A stretch of DNA of 64,000 nucleotides from Agaricus subrufescens. Lineage: Eukaryota; Basidiomycota; Agaricomycetes; Agaricales; Agaricaceae. Below the pieces are notes generated by a model. That model saw nothing but the letters and a program-made list of their open reading frames with translations, searched no databases and had not been told where the DNA came from. The position numbers were made by a program, and so were the translations under genes. The first letter of the stretch is position 1; every line of letters starts with the position of its first letter. The stretch covers positions 1 to 64,000 of the forward strand of contig JAQOTE010000015.1 of the NCBI GenBank assembly GCA_029945375.1, read 5' to 3'. Positions 48,282-60,793 of the stretch are shown here, piece after piece.

Positions 48282-48768
48282 ACAATGTGCGAGGTTGATC
48301 TATTGCGAGAGTATACATATATTATTTAACTCATACATCTGGTGCACGCGGAGTATGTATGCGCTCGCTTCGTGCCCATTGGGTTTGCCGAAGTTTTAGA
48401 TGGTCTCGTCGATGATGATGATGATGATGGCCTTTGTAATCCTATTACAGTGATACGTATATTATTTCCTATTGGAGAGAAATAAATATTTCGTTGTGAA
48501 CATTACGCCCAACGCAGAAAGAAGAGTACAAAGTAGCTATTAACAAGCCACAGACAGCTACGTAGATACCAATAACCTAAGTAGAGAAAGGAAAGGATTT
48601 TGCAGAATGCAACAAAACAAACTCTATATGCAGTAAATGACAGTTATGTGACCTATAGGCGACCTATAAGCAATGCTCCTCTTCCGGAAAAAAAAAATGT
48701 TGATATACATGGTGTCGGAATGCAAGTAGGAGGGAGGGGAAATAGAAATATCCGCGAATCCATATGGG
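48282..48768. other. Intergenic, between convergent derlin and DUF4436-like genes
   Basis: No gene. Contains a (GAT)6 microsatellite and AT-rich 3' flanks. Confidence 0.5.
48411..48429. repeat. (GAT)n microsatellite
   Basis: Six uninterrupted gat units. Confidence 0.9.
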
Positions 48769-50615
48769 TTAATCCTGGTGTGGTCGGTTGTCGTATCGAG
48801 GAAGTTGCCCGGCTTCCATCAGTCTTATTCGAGTCATTGTATTAAACCTTCGGTGTATCATCGAAGGTCTAATAGTCCTTCCACTCGATGTTTGTGGTCG
48901 ATGAGTAAAATCCCCTTGGACGGGAGGAAAAACAAATTGTCCAGAAAGATGCCTTTCCATCCTTTCCCTTTCCCACTTTTGAATTTCATCCGGCGTTGAA
49001 TTCCGGGTTGGGGACGGCGGAGGGCGGGAATGGTGAATAGAAGAATGGGGGGATATTGATTCCGCGCTATTTTTCTTATCCCCGGTGAATCGCCGCAGTG
49101 AATTACGTGGGGGAATACTGCAAGATAGGGTGGGGCCAAACGAGGACTGAAGGGCTTGTTTTTGTTGGATTTCAGCTTGGAGTCCAATGATGTCGAACTC
49201 GCGGACCGCGAGAATTAGAAGTAGGACCACGATTGAGATACTGGAAATGATCATTTGAGGGAAGTATCCGACATCATCTGATTGTACGTTAGTTTTCGAA
49301 GTCGAGTCATGGCTTGGCTTCCTTACCGATTAGCACACCTATTTAAAAAAAATTCCGTCAGCGACAGACATCTCGAAGCAATAACAAAAAAAAAACTTAC
49401 CATCAAAACCCGGCGCATCAGGCATACTATTCCGTAACTGAGGAATTGCTATTAAAATAGCAGCAGAAGATAGCATATGCTTGAACAGAGGTGTCATGCC
49501 AGCAACCCGTCTTGCTAACAAAACGTGCCCGATAGTAACATGAGCAAGGATCCAATTGACTGTGAACAACATTAAGGTGAAGAAGCGCGCCGAGCCAGGT
49601 CTTGCAACGTGCATGTCTATATCCCGACTAGGGCGGATAGTTCCATCAGTGGCGTTAGAGAAGCTTTCAATGTCAGTAGTTCCGATGTTGAAACTTGACA
49701 TAACGTCTATGGTAGTGAGTTTCTGAATAGGAACGCTGTTGTTCGAGAAATCCACGGCCCTGAGGGTGCTGGTCAGAAAGTAGGTGTCGAAAGGATACAT
49801 TCGGGCATTATGCACGTCGAGTACGTGGTCGCTGTCAAATTGGACAAGATTTTGAATACTACAACGGGTTAGTCTTGGTAATCGGATGAGCCGAGATGGA
49901 AACGCACCTGCGCCGTTGACCAGTAGCTTTTTTGACAGGAATGGTCGATGGGTCGTATATCGCCGCAGGTTCGGCAGCACTAGTGATGACTTGAGCGGGA
50001 GGTCTAGAAGAGTCCACAATAAAACTCACTTATCAACGTATATTTTAAGAGACGTGGAAGGTAGTCCACAAACTTTACTTCCATGGCTACCTGTGGATTC
50101 AGGTAATACCACATTCTGACCGCAGGCCAGAATGGACCAGCGAATCGTTATTGACGGTTCATCTACGTCCACATCCACACTCTCTCCGAATAAAACAATC
50201 TGTAAGGTGGTAGACGTCGGTGAGTACACAGACAAGGATACCACAACAGAAGAAAAAAACATACACCAGGTGAGGTCTCCGCGACGTTATCGAGCGTCAT
50301 CTTGACATGAGGGTCCTCAATGTCAGCGCCGAGGAACGCCAGCGAGATAGAAATGATAAAGAATATGGATGCTATAACAGCGAATGTCACTATTGTAGAC
50401 CCGCTGAGAGGAACCACAAAGTTGGGTTGAAGTTTCCTCTCCACAGACTGGGTATTTGTGCCTCCCAGGTCGGCTTGTGGTGGGTCATCACACTTGAGCT
50501 CTACGGCGGCCACCTTGGGAGTCAGGTAAAAAGACCGTAGGCGTTGGGCGGGACGACGAGAACGATGCGAAACCGGTACACGAAAGGACGAGAGCATATT
50601 GAACTTGGGAGTCAT
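48769..50615 (-). CDS. DUF4436-like multi-pass membrane protein
   Basis: Exons 50615-50265, 50199-50030, 50003-49908, 49858-49401, 49338-49327 (12 nt) and 49277-48769; about 531 aa. One N-terminal membrane segment (IVTFAVIASIFFIISISLAF) is followed by a large non-cytosolic domain with ITIRWSILACGQNVVLP, ATGQRRRSIQNLVQF and ARMYPFDTYFLTSTLRAV. Then come three or four membrane segments (FTLMLFTVNWILAHVTIG, SSAAILIAIPQL, MIISSISIVVLLLILAV). The cytosolic tail is charged and Ser/Pro-rich. The YPFD pattern fits the uncharacterised DUF4436 family, recalled from memory. The exon 2/3 junction needs either a 26-nt intron (50029-50004) or an 89-nt one (50078-49990) that drops the IYVDK segment. Function unknown. 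Confidence 0.8.
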
Positions 50616-51290
50616 CGTCGTACCAGTATTCTTGGCCACGACTTGGCATAACAATGTTTTCAATACATAGAAAAAGGGTGGTCATATAAAGTTTTTCTGC
50701 CGAAAAGAAGCTAGCGGTTGGGGCTGAGCTAGCCCGAAAAACTGACGTACGGAAAGTGATCGGGGACGTTGACAGTTGATGAACTCCAATCATTTAACCT
50801 CGCGGCCTTCGTGGACAAGCAGACACTAATGCTGATAATTTGGCTCTTTCTGTGTATTCGATTTCAGTCTCGAAAGGCGGGCGCCTTAAAGACCGTCGGT
50901 ACGCCTGGTATTACTGTAGTTTTTAATAAGCGCTCGAGATAACGAAAAGCCTTATTATACCCACTGATTTGTCTTGTCCACCCTGCCGGGCCGATCCAAC
51001 CGCATTTGTCTGCATAACAGAACTTCAAAAACATGTTCATTAGTTTTCGCACTAAAGACATACTGTGTTGGTATCAGTTACTTTGTAACCTGTAACATCA
51101 AGCAAATTGATGGCCTGTCTTGTACAGAATGCTGTGCTGAGACGCTCGCGACTGCTGCTACTGACAAGTTGTCAAGCTTGGATAGATCGGTATCGCCATA
51201 AGAATTCATGTTTGTCGTAAGCAGGCGATCGAAGAAATTAAGGCTAAGAAATCAGATTCCTTCATCAACCATTATTCTCACTCCAGGGAA
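50616..51290. other. Intergenic stretch
   Basis: Upstream region of the DUF4436-like gene and 3' flank of the SET gene. No supported feature. Confidence 0.4.
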
Positions 51291-52775
51291 CTAGGCTTCT
51301 GCTGATAGGAGCTCCTCTAATCTCACGATCTCATCTAGAGGACCATACTCGTCTCCTTCTTGGCCGTATATCCGCAATATTCTCCCCGCATGTTCTAGGG
51401 TTCCCTTCACTCGATTTCTGGTTTCTACCTCTGCAAGTGAGGTTTCCGCCGTGATCAGGGCATTCCAGTGTGTCTTGGCCAGCTCCAAAAGATGCAGTCC
51501 TTTAATCGGTGTTCATTGTAGAAAACGTGATCTAACGCGGACAAAACTCACCTATTTGTGGATAGTTTGTTGGATATATCAGGAGATACAAAGCCAGCAG
51601 AGTACGGCCACTGACAGTGGCAGTATTATAGTCACTCTCGTGAGAGGCTTTGCTGAACTGCTCAGATAGTTGTTCCATATAAGATTCATCCAATACACCT
51701 TTTAACTCCGGCGGAAGATCGGAAAGGGATGGTGTAGGAAGATCCATACCAAGGACGTCAGACACTACAACGTATTCGCATAACTTGTCTCCAAGGGACA
51801 GCATCGTTTCTGATGAATCTAGCGGCTTTGGTATCTGTCCCATTTGACAAATATCCCTACAAGAATTGCACTGGCAAGTAAATCCATAGGTGAATTGGAA
51901 GATTTGGCGCCTGGATTGCGTCAGAGCGGGATCCAAGTATGGGATGCAGATCTTAGGAAATGGTTAATGATTGGCAAGGGCAAGACCTATCCTATCTGAC
52001 CTCTTCCCCGACCTCGATGTCACGAAGTGCAACTACCTCCATGAGAACGGGTCGAGCAGAGCCTAGCACATATCTTGGGGCAGCGTTTGGGAGGCATGAA
52101 TGGTTGAACAATCGGCTTGCCAACGGAAAGACACCGTGTCCGATAGAGTTCAAATGCGAGTGGATCGTAAAGTTATTGTTGCCAAAGCGAGAATAGATAT
52201 CTTGCACATGTTTGTCTTCAAGTGCCAGAGATCCAGGAATCAAATCTAGTATTCTCTGTGACGCATGTGGGCCCAGGAGGAGCGAGAGAAACACTGAAAA
52301 TGGGTCATTAGGGTCATCTGCCAGTGAACCTGATTTTATTTTCGGAATTCGTCCGAGAAAGTGCGACAGAAGGATGAAGTCCATTCGTTCATGTTGTGAG
52401 AATTGCTGGACATCAAGTCGGGAAACTGTCGAGTTGTGATCTTTGCATATGCGCTTATGTACCAGATCCCATTGCACCTTTTGACCTGAACACGCGGAGG
52501 TCAGCTTGTGCGGATTGAAATAGAGTTCGGGCCTAACATGTGGGATCGCAGTAAAAATACGAGGCACACCCACTACACTTCTTCAGCCTTTCTCCGTCAG
52601 GTGGCAAACGAAAACAGGTGTCACATCTCCGCCCCTTCTCCGCCTCAAGCAAAGCGGAGGCAAAAGCTGGTACAGATAACACGACCGATCCAGCAAGGAC
52701 TTTAGTAGCAGAGAGAGCCTGCGATCGTGCGGTTGGATGAGGAACGAGTTTGATATCTTTGGCCGTGACATCCAT
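51291..52775 (-). CDS. SMYD-type MYND/SET-domain protein methyltransferase
   Basis: Probable lysine methyltransferase. Exons 52775-52538, 52485-52001, 51951-51552 and 51499-51291; introns 49-52 bp; 443 aa. The split SET domain begins with VLAGSVVLSVPAFASALL. The inserted MYND zinc finger is CDTCFRLPP...LKKCSGCASYFYCDPTCQ and crosses intron 1, ending WDLVHKRICK. The SET core is LFNHSCLPNAAPRY (SAM-binding NHSC) and the post-SET region FQFTYGFTCQCNSC, with the catalytic Tyr and Cys cluster. The C-terminal half is helical, TPR-like. Donors gttagg and gtcaga are unusual but the phases close. Target unknown. Confidence 0.9.
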
Positions 52776-53806
52776 TGATTACACTGACTAGTGGAAGAAG
52801 GGATCAATCACTTGTTTATTCTGGCACACATCAAAACAATGCCATCCCTGCAGCATGCGCGGCCATGAAAAACACCCGGATTTTCGCGATAGTTAACTGG
52901 ATAAAATTTGAACCTCAACCTCTGGATATAGATCGACGCGAGTGCGTCTGAGTCAACTTATGGTTAAAACGCAAAGGCACAATGCCATTTTTTTTCTGGA
53001 TTCATTACGCGACGCTCAAGCGCAATCCGCGGTACTGAGAGTATACAAATGAATAGATCTAGTCGTAATACTCAAGTAAATCTATCCGGAAGCAAGGCCG
53101 AGATGTCCTGTGTCATCTAGCCTGTAGCGAGAGACGCAATGCTGTTGGCTCATAAATCTGAGAGTTCATGAAAACGAATGAAGGGGTTCTTTAGGTCCAG
53201 AATCTTCCTAGCGTCTTGCTGCACGTTAAGACGCATAATAGATCATACGGAGCTGTATTCCTCATGTACCCTGATCGGTATGATACAAATTTATTGCGTT
53301 GTTGAAGACATTTCACATAAGTTACTAGGCATGTGATCGAAAAATGCGTAAGACATCTTGAGTTGCGGTAGTATTAGTTGGGTCAATATTAACTTAACAC
53401 TTGGGGTATTTACCCAAGGGTAAAGAACTATCAGACGTGTACAAAATAAACGTGTCTCCATTTGATTTGATTTGAATCAAAATTTATAAAGCGGTGGCCG
53501 ATAGCGTACCGCCCGACTACATAAACATAGTCGATAACTTTCTTACAAAACACATGAGATAACAGGCTTATAAAAGCATTAACTACATCCTACCCCTAAC
53601 TACATTGCCAGACAAGAAGGGAAAACGAAGAGAAAAGAAAAATATTCAAATCATGTTGATCTAGGTAACTGCCCGCGCAGCCAGTCCCAATCGAACCTAC
53701 TTTTCCGAAATGGACGAGTTGGGTTGTCCAATGCGGGGTGATTGCGCTGTTCCCGCTGGGAAGCGGTACAATTCACGCAGCGGCGGAGGATCAGTGTGTC
53801 TCCAGG
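52776..53806. other. 1.0-kb gene-free stretch
   Basis: AT-rich, with short direct repeats (atttgatttgatttg near 53460). No supported gene. Confidence 0.4.
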
Positions 53807-56120
53807 TCACGAATCCCAAATTGCCCCGAAGGCGGGAATACCTCGGCTAGTCATGCCATACACTACCTTCTGCGTGAGTCTCTGATTCGATATTATAGCC
53901 ACAGCTTCTGCGTTGAATTCTTTCACCAAACGATATGTCAGTTTCACCATATCCGGTTTTCCGTGTTTACGCGTATCTGTGGAGTACCATATTATCTCGA
54001 TAGTTGATGATTAGGTTTCAAAGACTCCTTACCATATATCATGGCATCTGGCGACTTTTCAAGAATAGCGTCTACAAGGTTGTCACCAAAAGTCTCCCGA
54101 ACATTTGGCGATGTCCACAAGAGCTTGATTGGCACCTTTTGGTCGAATATGACTGACGTGCAAGGACCGATGCCCGAACCAGTGGTAACGACGACAAGAC
54201 GACGGAAAAGAGTTACAATGCGGAGCACTCCGAAAGTTGGTACACCTCGGACCCACAAATGTGTAGGAGGGTTGTCGATCTGTTTTGTTGTCCAATCGCC
54301 AGCTCGGCTTACAACCAAAGAGTGCCCTTTCTTTCCTGGTACTGGTACGTTTGCAAATCCGTGCCACTCGAATAAGGGGTTGTCAGAGATACGAGTAGAA
54401 GTGACAGTGGGGGGTGTAGCTATTGTGCATCTGCATGAAGGGCGTAAAGGTCTGGTTTTGAACTGAAGACTCACTGTGATCGAAATGGATTCGTACGGCA
54501 TGCTTCGAGAGCACTTCACTGCGAACGGGAACTTTACGAAGTCTGATCCAAGGCAGGATGATCGAGGCTAAATAGCATTCATTCATTAATGAGTATTTGG
54601 AGAACAGGAAGTATCAGTAATCTCACTTGTCATGGTACAAAGCAACCAGAAATGAGGGTCATGAATGAGAGAATATCCGAGAGCCTGGTCGCCTTTGCAA
54701 TCGTTGGTTAAGAGCACAAACTAAGAACGCCAGATGAGTGTGTGTCATTGTGCGATATGTAACAGGTTCTACTAACCTGGCACCAGACTAAGGCTGTCGC
54801 GGCCCATCCAAAGAAACGATGAGATGCCTCGAACTTATTGTGTTGCCGTGACCGGAAAGTTGGGTGGGCAAGAGACACAATACCTAACAGGAAGACCAAA
54901 ATGACATAGGTTATCGTAAGCGTTGGAATAGATATCTGTGCGCAGAGTATGTGTCTACGGTCCCTTATATGATTAACAAGAGACGGACCTTGTCATGTTC
55001 CAATACTTGCTTGGTAGCTTGGCCGGTGAATAGTATCAACCATATGACACCAGAAACGGCAAAGCCCGAATGGAGCCCTCCAATATGATACACCTTTGCG
55101 CATACACAACGAATGACCAAGGACCATCTAGAGTTAGATAAGTACTACAGAGCACAACGCAAAAGAGCTAAGGACTAACGATGGCGGGACGGAGCAACAG
55201 GTAATGAAGAAAGCATTGATCACATATTCTTGGCGCATCAGGATTGCGGAAAACAAGTTGACAATGACTATCCCTCCAATACGTTGTGCATCCAGATCCC
55301 TGGTACATATCCATATAAAAATGGACATATTGATGATGAAAACGATTCCAAACAGCCGACGATAAAAAGTGAATATGCGGTGGCGAAGATTGCGGACAAG
55401 TTTGCCCTGAGTCTTGTCGGGAATATCGTCGTCCTCGTAGCCGCTCCATGCCAGCTCTTCCTTCGATGTCAAAGGTAATCCAGCTTTGGTAAGTGTAGAT
55501 GCAGACGAGTGGTGGTCCCTGGGGACAACTGGAAGGACAGGAGAGGGTTCATGTAGGTTCGACTGCGAAGGCTCAGTGTTGCTGTGTAGTTCCTCCACAG
55601 TATCACCATCACTTTCATTGCACGGTGAGTCTATTGCTGATTGTCGCAATTTGTGAGTATCGATCTTTCCGTTCCTGTAGCCAGATGAGGAAGTGCTGTT
55701 GTACACCGATCATGCTCACTTACGCTATCTTTGGAAACTCATTCAGATGCACAATTTTCGTGGGAGTGGCATAGTATGGCTGGATTTTAGAAACCGCGGC
55801 CTGAATATCCTCTGTCGTGGCAATCACGGGAGTAACAAAGCCCCAAAGTTCATCCCCGATTAAAAGTGCAGTAGCGGAGAGAATCCCAGGGAATGTCTAG
55901 AGTAAGTGTCAATAGCTGAGTATTCCCACAAATGCACGGCTATACCTCCATGGCGCTGGCCACCCCATCGAGTTCAACACGAAATCCCTGCTCTCGAATG
56001 AGCAACAATTCTGCACATTGTTGTTGTACGTACCTTGATTTTTACTTGATTATCGAGGCGACCAAGTACTTTAAGCATTCCATCCTGATTCCAACGGTTG
56101 CCCATGTCATAACAAGTTAA
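53807..56120 (-). CDS. Adenylation-domain / TmpA-like membrane flavoreductase fusion, 5' end missing
   Basis: Recognisable exons: about 56120-56034, 55987-55946, 55896-55724, 55674-55180, 55127-54989, 54935-54777, 54720-54627, 54567-54475, 54419-54033 and 53976-53807. The first three and the start of the fourth encode the end of an AMP-binding (NRPS-type) domain: MLKVLGRLDNQVKIKGFRVE, YYATPTKIVHLNEFP and the A10 motif NGKID. After a polar linker come about six membrane segments (RLFGIVFIINMSIFIWICT, GFAVSGVIWLILFTG, ISIPTLTITYVILVFLLG with HRFFGWAATALVW) and a C-terminal NAD(P)H/flavin domain (LVVVTTGSGIGPCTSVIF). This resembles the Aspergillus TmpA membrane flavoproteins fused to an A-domain. 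The N-terminal A-domain half is not found in the window, so the gene is truncated or interrupted near 56120. Confidence 0.82.
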
Positions 56121-56514
56121 CAGAGAGAACAAAATCAAAGCTGAGATGCATTCAACATCAAGGAGCTATTAACCCTTGTTGACTTTGACTTACTACCCGT
56201 GCTGTTCGGCAAAAAGGGTCCAAATGGTCATGGTCCCTACTTTTCTCTGCAATGTTGACATAGCCTGGTGTGATATGAGTGGAGTATAGTACTCCCCATA
56301 TGGTGTTTCTTCTATTCTTATGTTTCCCTTTGTGTATTCTCCAACATCTTTGTTATGGTCCTTGTCAGATGATGTTTCTTCCATTCTATGTTTCTCCTTG
56401 CGTTATAGTAGCTCCAGCCTCATTCTAAGCTAGAGTGATACACCACTACAATACATATCAGAAAACCAAAATACTATATCCTTACGGCCGTAGGTTCACT
56501 GTCACTTACGTAAT
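56121..56514. other. Junction DNA between the truncated fusion gene and the Copia element
   Basis: No coding match to the missing adenylation domain. Contains two similar copies of tgtttcttcYattctNtgtttc about 65 bp apart (near 56300 and 56370), suggesting another repeat. Origin unknown. Confidence 0.4.
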
Positions 56515-56519
56515 CATAA

Positions 56520-57018
56520 TGTAAGAATAACTCAGTCACTTGTAAGACAAACGAGAACTAAAATGATATTAACCTGTAAGAATAACTAGAATAGCTTTAG
56601 TAAATGAGATGGTAAACAGATATAAGTGGCTTACCTCAGTCACTCGTAAGACAAACGAGAACTGAGGTGATTGTACAAAATCAAGCCATTTATATACGTA
56701 GTTATACTGAGCATGGACTTGTGCACAGACAGGAAAATGAGATACAGAGAATAGCATCAGCAAAAGGTCTGGCTACTTGAAGCTACTTGAAGCTACTTGA
56801 GGGCTACTTGAGAAATTTCAAGTAGCCCTCAAGTAGCTTCAAGTAGCTTCAAGTAGCCAAACCTTTTTCTGATGGCCTGAGTTGTGTGTTGTGTTTGTGC
56901 TTTAATGAATATAATCTATGAGTCATGGGTCCAAGCGACATTGTGCATGGACACTCCTCGAGTGGCACGCATGCCATGCATCCTCTGGCACTTGATGAGT
57001 GCTTGTGTCATTCCAACA
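56520..57018 (-). repeat. 3' LTR of the Copia element
   Basis: Matches 61389-61761 with scattered substitutions. It contains an extra 126 bp (56753-56878) absent from the other LTR. Substitutions between the LTRs show the insertion is not recent. Confidence 0.93.
56753..56878. mobile_element. Hairpin (MITE-like) insertion inside the 3' LTR
   Basis: A perfect 41-bp inverted repeat (56771-56811 and 56818-56858) surrounds a 6-bp spacer gaaatt. The arms consist of repeated gctacttgaa units. Outside the arms similarity continues imperfectly to catcag/ctgatg ends. The intact LTR shows the empty site (gagaat|gagttg). No clear target duplication. Confidence 0.85.
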
Positions 57019-57025
57019 CTCCCCC

Positions 57026-60000
57026 TCAAGCTGAAGCGAGTCCCAATAAACCAGCAAAATGTTTCACCTTCGGGGATGGAAGCGCCTTAGTGAATATGTC
57101 CACTATCATGTTATTGGTAGGGCAGTAGATGAGTTGGATTTGACCATCTTCTATGATCCATTGGATGAAGTGATAGTGTATGTTGATGTGTTTAGTGCGA
57201 GGGTGGTATTGGTGGTCTGATGTGAGTGCAATCACAGACTGATTGTCAGAGAATAAAGTGGTAGTGTTGAGTTTGGTGGCGGAAACCTGCGAGATAAATG
57301 AACAAAGCCACAAGGCTTCTTTAGATGCATGGACAGTGCCAACATACTTGGATTTGGTGGTGGACAGCATTACCAGCTCTTGCTTTTTGGTGCTCCAGGA
57401 AACAGCACCCCTGTTTATCATGAATGCATAGCTGGATGTGGATTGACGGTCCTCTGCCATGCTTCTGTCTGCATCAGTGAAGCCCTCGAGCTTATCGCCT
57501 AATCTGCCATAGGTGAGGCAATGGTCATGGCTGCCTTTAAGATATCAGAAGACACGTTTTACTGCTTCCCAATGTGCCTCCCCGGGTGCCTTGGTGAAGC
57601 ATGATAAGACCTGTACAGCATATGCGATATCCGGTCACGTTCCCAATGCAGCATACATCAATTTCCCCACCGCTTCTTGGTAAGGAACCTTGGCCATGCG
57701 GGCAATTTCAGTGGTAGACTTAGGTGAATGTTTGGATGTGAGTCGAATGGAGGGGTCCATGGGTATGCTGAGCAGCTTTGAATCTTTGAGCCCAAAAAGT
57801 TGAATAGAGGCATCAATGTAGGATTTATGTGAGAGTGAAAGTGTACCCTTAGCCCAATCTCGCTTTATTTCAATTCCCAGTAGCCAATGGATTTCACTGA
57901 GATCTGTTATCTCAACATGCTCCTCTTTTTACCCAGTCAATCAACTCCATTGTAGTCAAAACAATGGTACAGTTGTCAACGTGCACCAATATGATGATAA
58001 GGTCTGAGGCCTTGAATTTGTAGAATACTGCATTGTCGACATCGCATCACAAAAACCCTAAGTTGTCAATTAATATCTCACACAACTTTTGATACCATCG
58101 GCAGCCTGATTGCTTTAGGCCATACAGTGTCTTTACTAATCGACATACTCGATTTGGATGGGCAGGGTCGTGGAATCCAAGGGGTTGTTTCATGTAAATG
58201 ATTTTGTTCTTGGCAAGTTTTCCATTTAGGTAAGCCCCTTTTATGTCAATCTGATGGATTTCTAGATTTCTCATGGCTGCAATGGCAAGTACAGTCCAGA
58301 TTGAGGGAAGGTGTGCAACTGGCGCATATGTGTTGAAATAGTTGACACCGGGCACATGCAAAAAGCCTTGTGCCACTAGTTGAGCTTTGTAGTGGACAAC
58401 ATTTCTGGCCACATCCTTCTTTGCCTTGAACACCCATTTGCAGCCTATGACATTTACCCCTTTGGGTGCTTCTGTGAGTTCCCACATACCCGCTCCCTTC
58501 AAAGTTGATAATTCTTCTTCAATTGCCCCTTTCCACAACGACCAATTGGATCTCCTCATCACATCCTTCAAACTGGTAGATTCTAATGCCTCCATTTCTT
58601 CCACTTCTGATGTGAATGCCCAGACCTCTTCCTATTCAGTTTCTTTGGCAAGCATCATGGCTCTCCCTTCTAGGATATCCTTCATTTTCTGGCTTGGTGC
58701 TTGAATGCGTTGGGGGCAATCAGGGATGGCAATTGATGATAGGTGAAATTTGGGTTTCATGTCTTCAGGTTTCACATCCAGAGGACAGTCTGGTGTGGGA
58801 TTGGTTTTGGTGGGGGATGGTTCTGATTTTCTGGGGTTGACTTTTGGGTCTGAGGTAGGTTCCTTGTCACTGTCAGTCTTGTCAATTGGAAATGATGTGT
58901 CTTGCTCCCCCTCAAGACTGGAGTGACCATTTTTGATAAAACAAAAGTTCCGTTCTACCTTGACACTGCCAGAGTTGATGAACCAGATGCGTGAGCCATT
59001 ACTCTCAGCATCATATCCTAGCCATCGGCCCTTCTCCACTCGACCACCCAACTTGTCCCCTTTGGGATTGTGCACCCAAACTTCTGTTCCCCACTTGTGC
59101 AAGCTGTTTAAATTCGGTTTCCTTCCATACACAACCTCATATGGTGTCTTTCCCTCCACAGCCTTGGTCCCAGTTCAATTCATTAACCATACAACATGCG
59201 AGACAGCATCGGCCCACAAGTACTTGGGCAAATGTTTGGTGGCATGGAAGATAGCGCAGCTGCATTCAACAATAGTTCTGTTGCATCGCTCTGCCACACC
59301 ATTATGTTGAGGGGTGTTGTGTACAGTAAGTTTGGCTTCTGTTCCTTGAGTCTTCAGGTGCTGTTTGAATTCGGCAGATGTATATTCCCCTCCTTGATTG
59401 GAATGAAGTGTTTTGATACAGGCATGCAGCTGGGTCTCACACCAGCTTTCAAAGTTTCTGTACGCCTGGAACACATCCAGTTTCTTTTTGAGGAAGGAGA
59501 TGTGAGTCCACTGAGAGTGATCATTGGTGAACATGACATAGTAACACCGACCTTTTCTTGTAGCAACTTTTGCAGGTCCCCAGACATCAGAATGAATTTC
59601 CTGCCCAAACTCTTTGGCGTGTTCACTGTTTCATTCCTTGGCAATTGGAAGACGCGTGGCCTTCGCAAAGGCACACAATTCACAGAAGAGGTTGACATCT
59701 GTTTCCCTTCAAGTTTGAGGCCAGTCACCATACCATTGTTTATAAGTTTGTGAGTGGCTGCAGGCGCAATGTGTCCAAGACAACAGTGTAGCATATCCAG
59801 GGTGAGTACATCACCCACTGCATTCACTTCTCCCACATTTTCATGTATCAGTTTGTACAGGCCATTCTTGTTTCTTGGTATCTCTGCCACACGTGTTGCA
59901 TCTTTATCTCGGATGATGCATTTCCCATTTGAAAAGGTAGTGACAAATCCTGCCTCATCGAGTCATCCAACAGATACAAGTGTGTAGCCAACGTCGGGTA

Positions 60001-60793
60001 CATACAAGACTTCAGTCAGTCTCAGCTGTGATGTACTAATGCCATTTGGTAGGTCAAGAATGACCTCCCCTTTGCCTAGTGTGCAGAATGTTTCTTTGTT
60101 CACAGCTCGGAGTGGATGGGGTGAGATATTTTCAAAGGTGACAAAGGCATCTTGGTAGGGAGTAATGTGTCTGGAGGCTCCTGAGTCAAAAAGTTCGATA
60201 TGCACATTTGAGGTGGGTCCATCCTGAACATGTGTTATATGGTCTTCGGCTTCAACAATTGTTGCATAGGCCTCTACCGACTCCCCCTCAAACTCGTGAT
60301 CTTTGCTCAAGAACTCCTCTAGTTCAGCAACCTCCATATTTACTAATCCAGGGATTTCCTCTGCAGTGAAAGCAGCATTGTCATCATTGGTGGCATTTGC
60401 ACTTGCCTGTGTTTTATCATTTCTGGTAGACTTCTCATCCTCCTTCTTTTTAGGACAGTCCCTTTTTAGGTGGGGGCCTCCACACCTCCAACACGGTCCA
60501 ACATTCCCCTTTTTCTTCTTCCCCTTATCTTTGGGTTCAAAGGCCATAGCATCATCTCCCCCATCACCATCCTTCTTTTGTCCCTTCGAGCATGAAGGCT
60601 GTGTTTGATCCCATTCATCACTTATAATAACAATAAGCAGGTCTGGATCAATGGTGTCGTTACAAAGGGTTGCGGCTGTTAATTGTCTAGAGGCAAAACC
60701 GGTGATGGAATACAGTAAGGATTGTATGATTGTGCTGCAGTAGTCATTGTTGTTGATGGATACACCCATAGCATTGAGTTCAGCATGCTTCAA
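57026..60793 (-). pseudogene. Copia pol remnants
   Basis: Segments in different frames. 60793-59963: CCHC knuckle (CWRCGGPHLKRDC) and protease (FDSGASRHITP). 59890-59175: integrase zinc-binding (CLGHIAPAATHKLI) and core parts (HNTPQHNGVAERCNRTIVE). 59159-58632: integrase C-terminal region (TPYEVVYGRKPNL). 58604-58047: reverse transcriptase (QIDIKGAYLNGKL, CRLVKTLYGLKQS). 57460-57026: RNase H (STTKSKYVGTVHASKEALWL, HINIHYHFIQ). The RT active-site segment near 57985 reads VHVDN rather than the usual VDD pattern. Confidence 0.9.
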
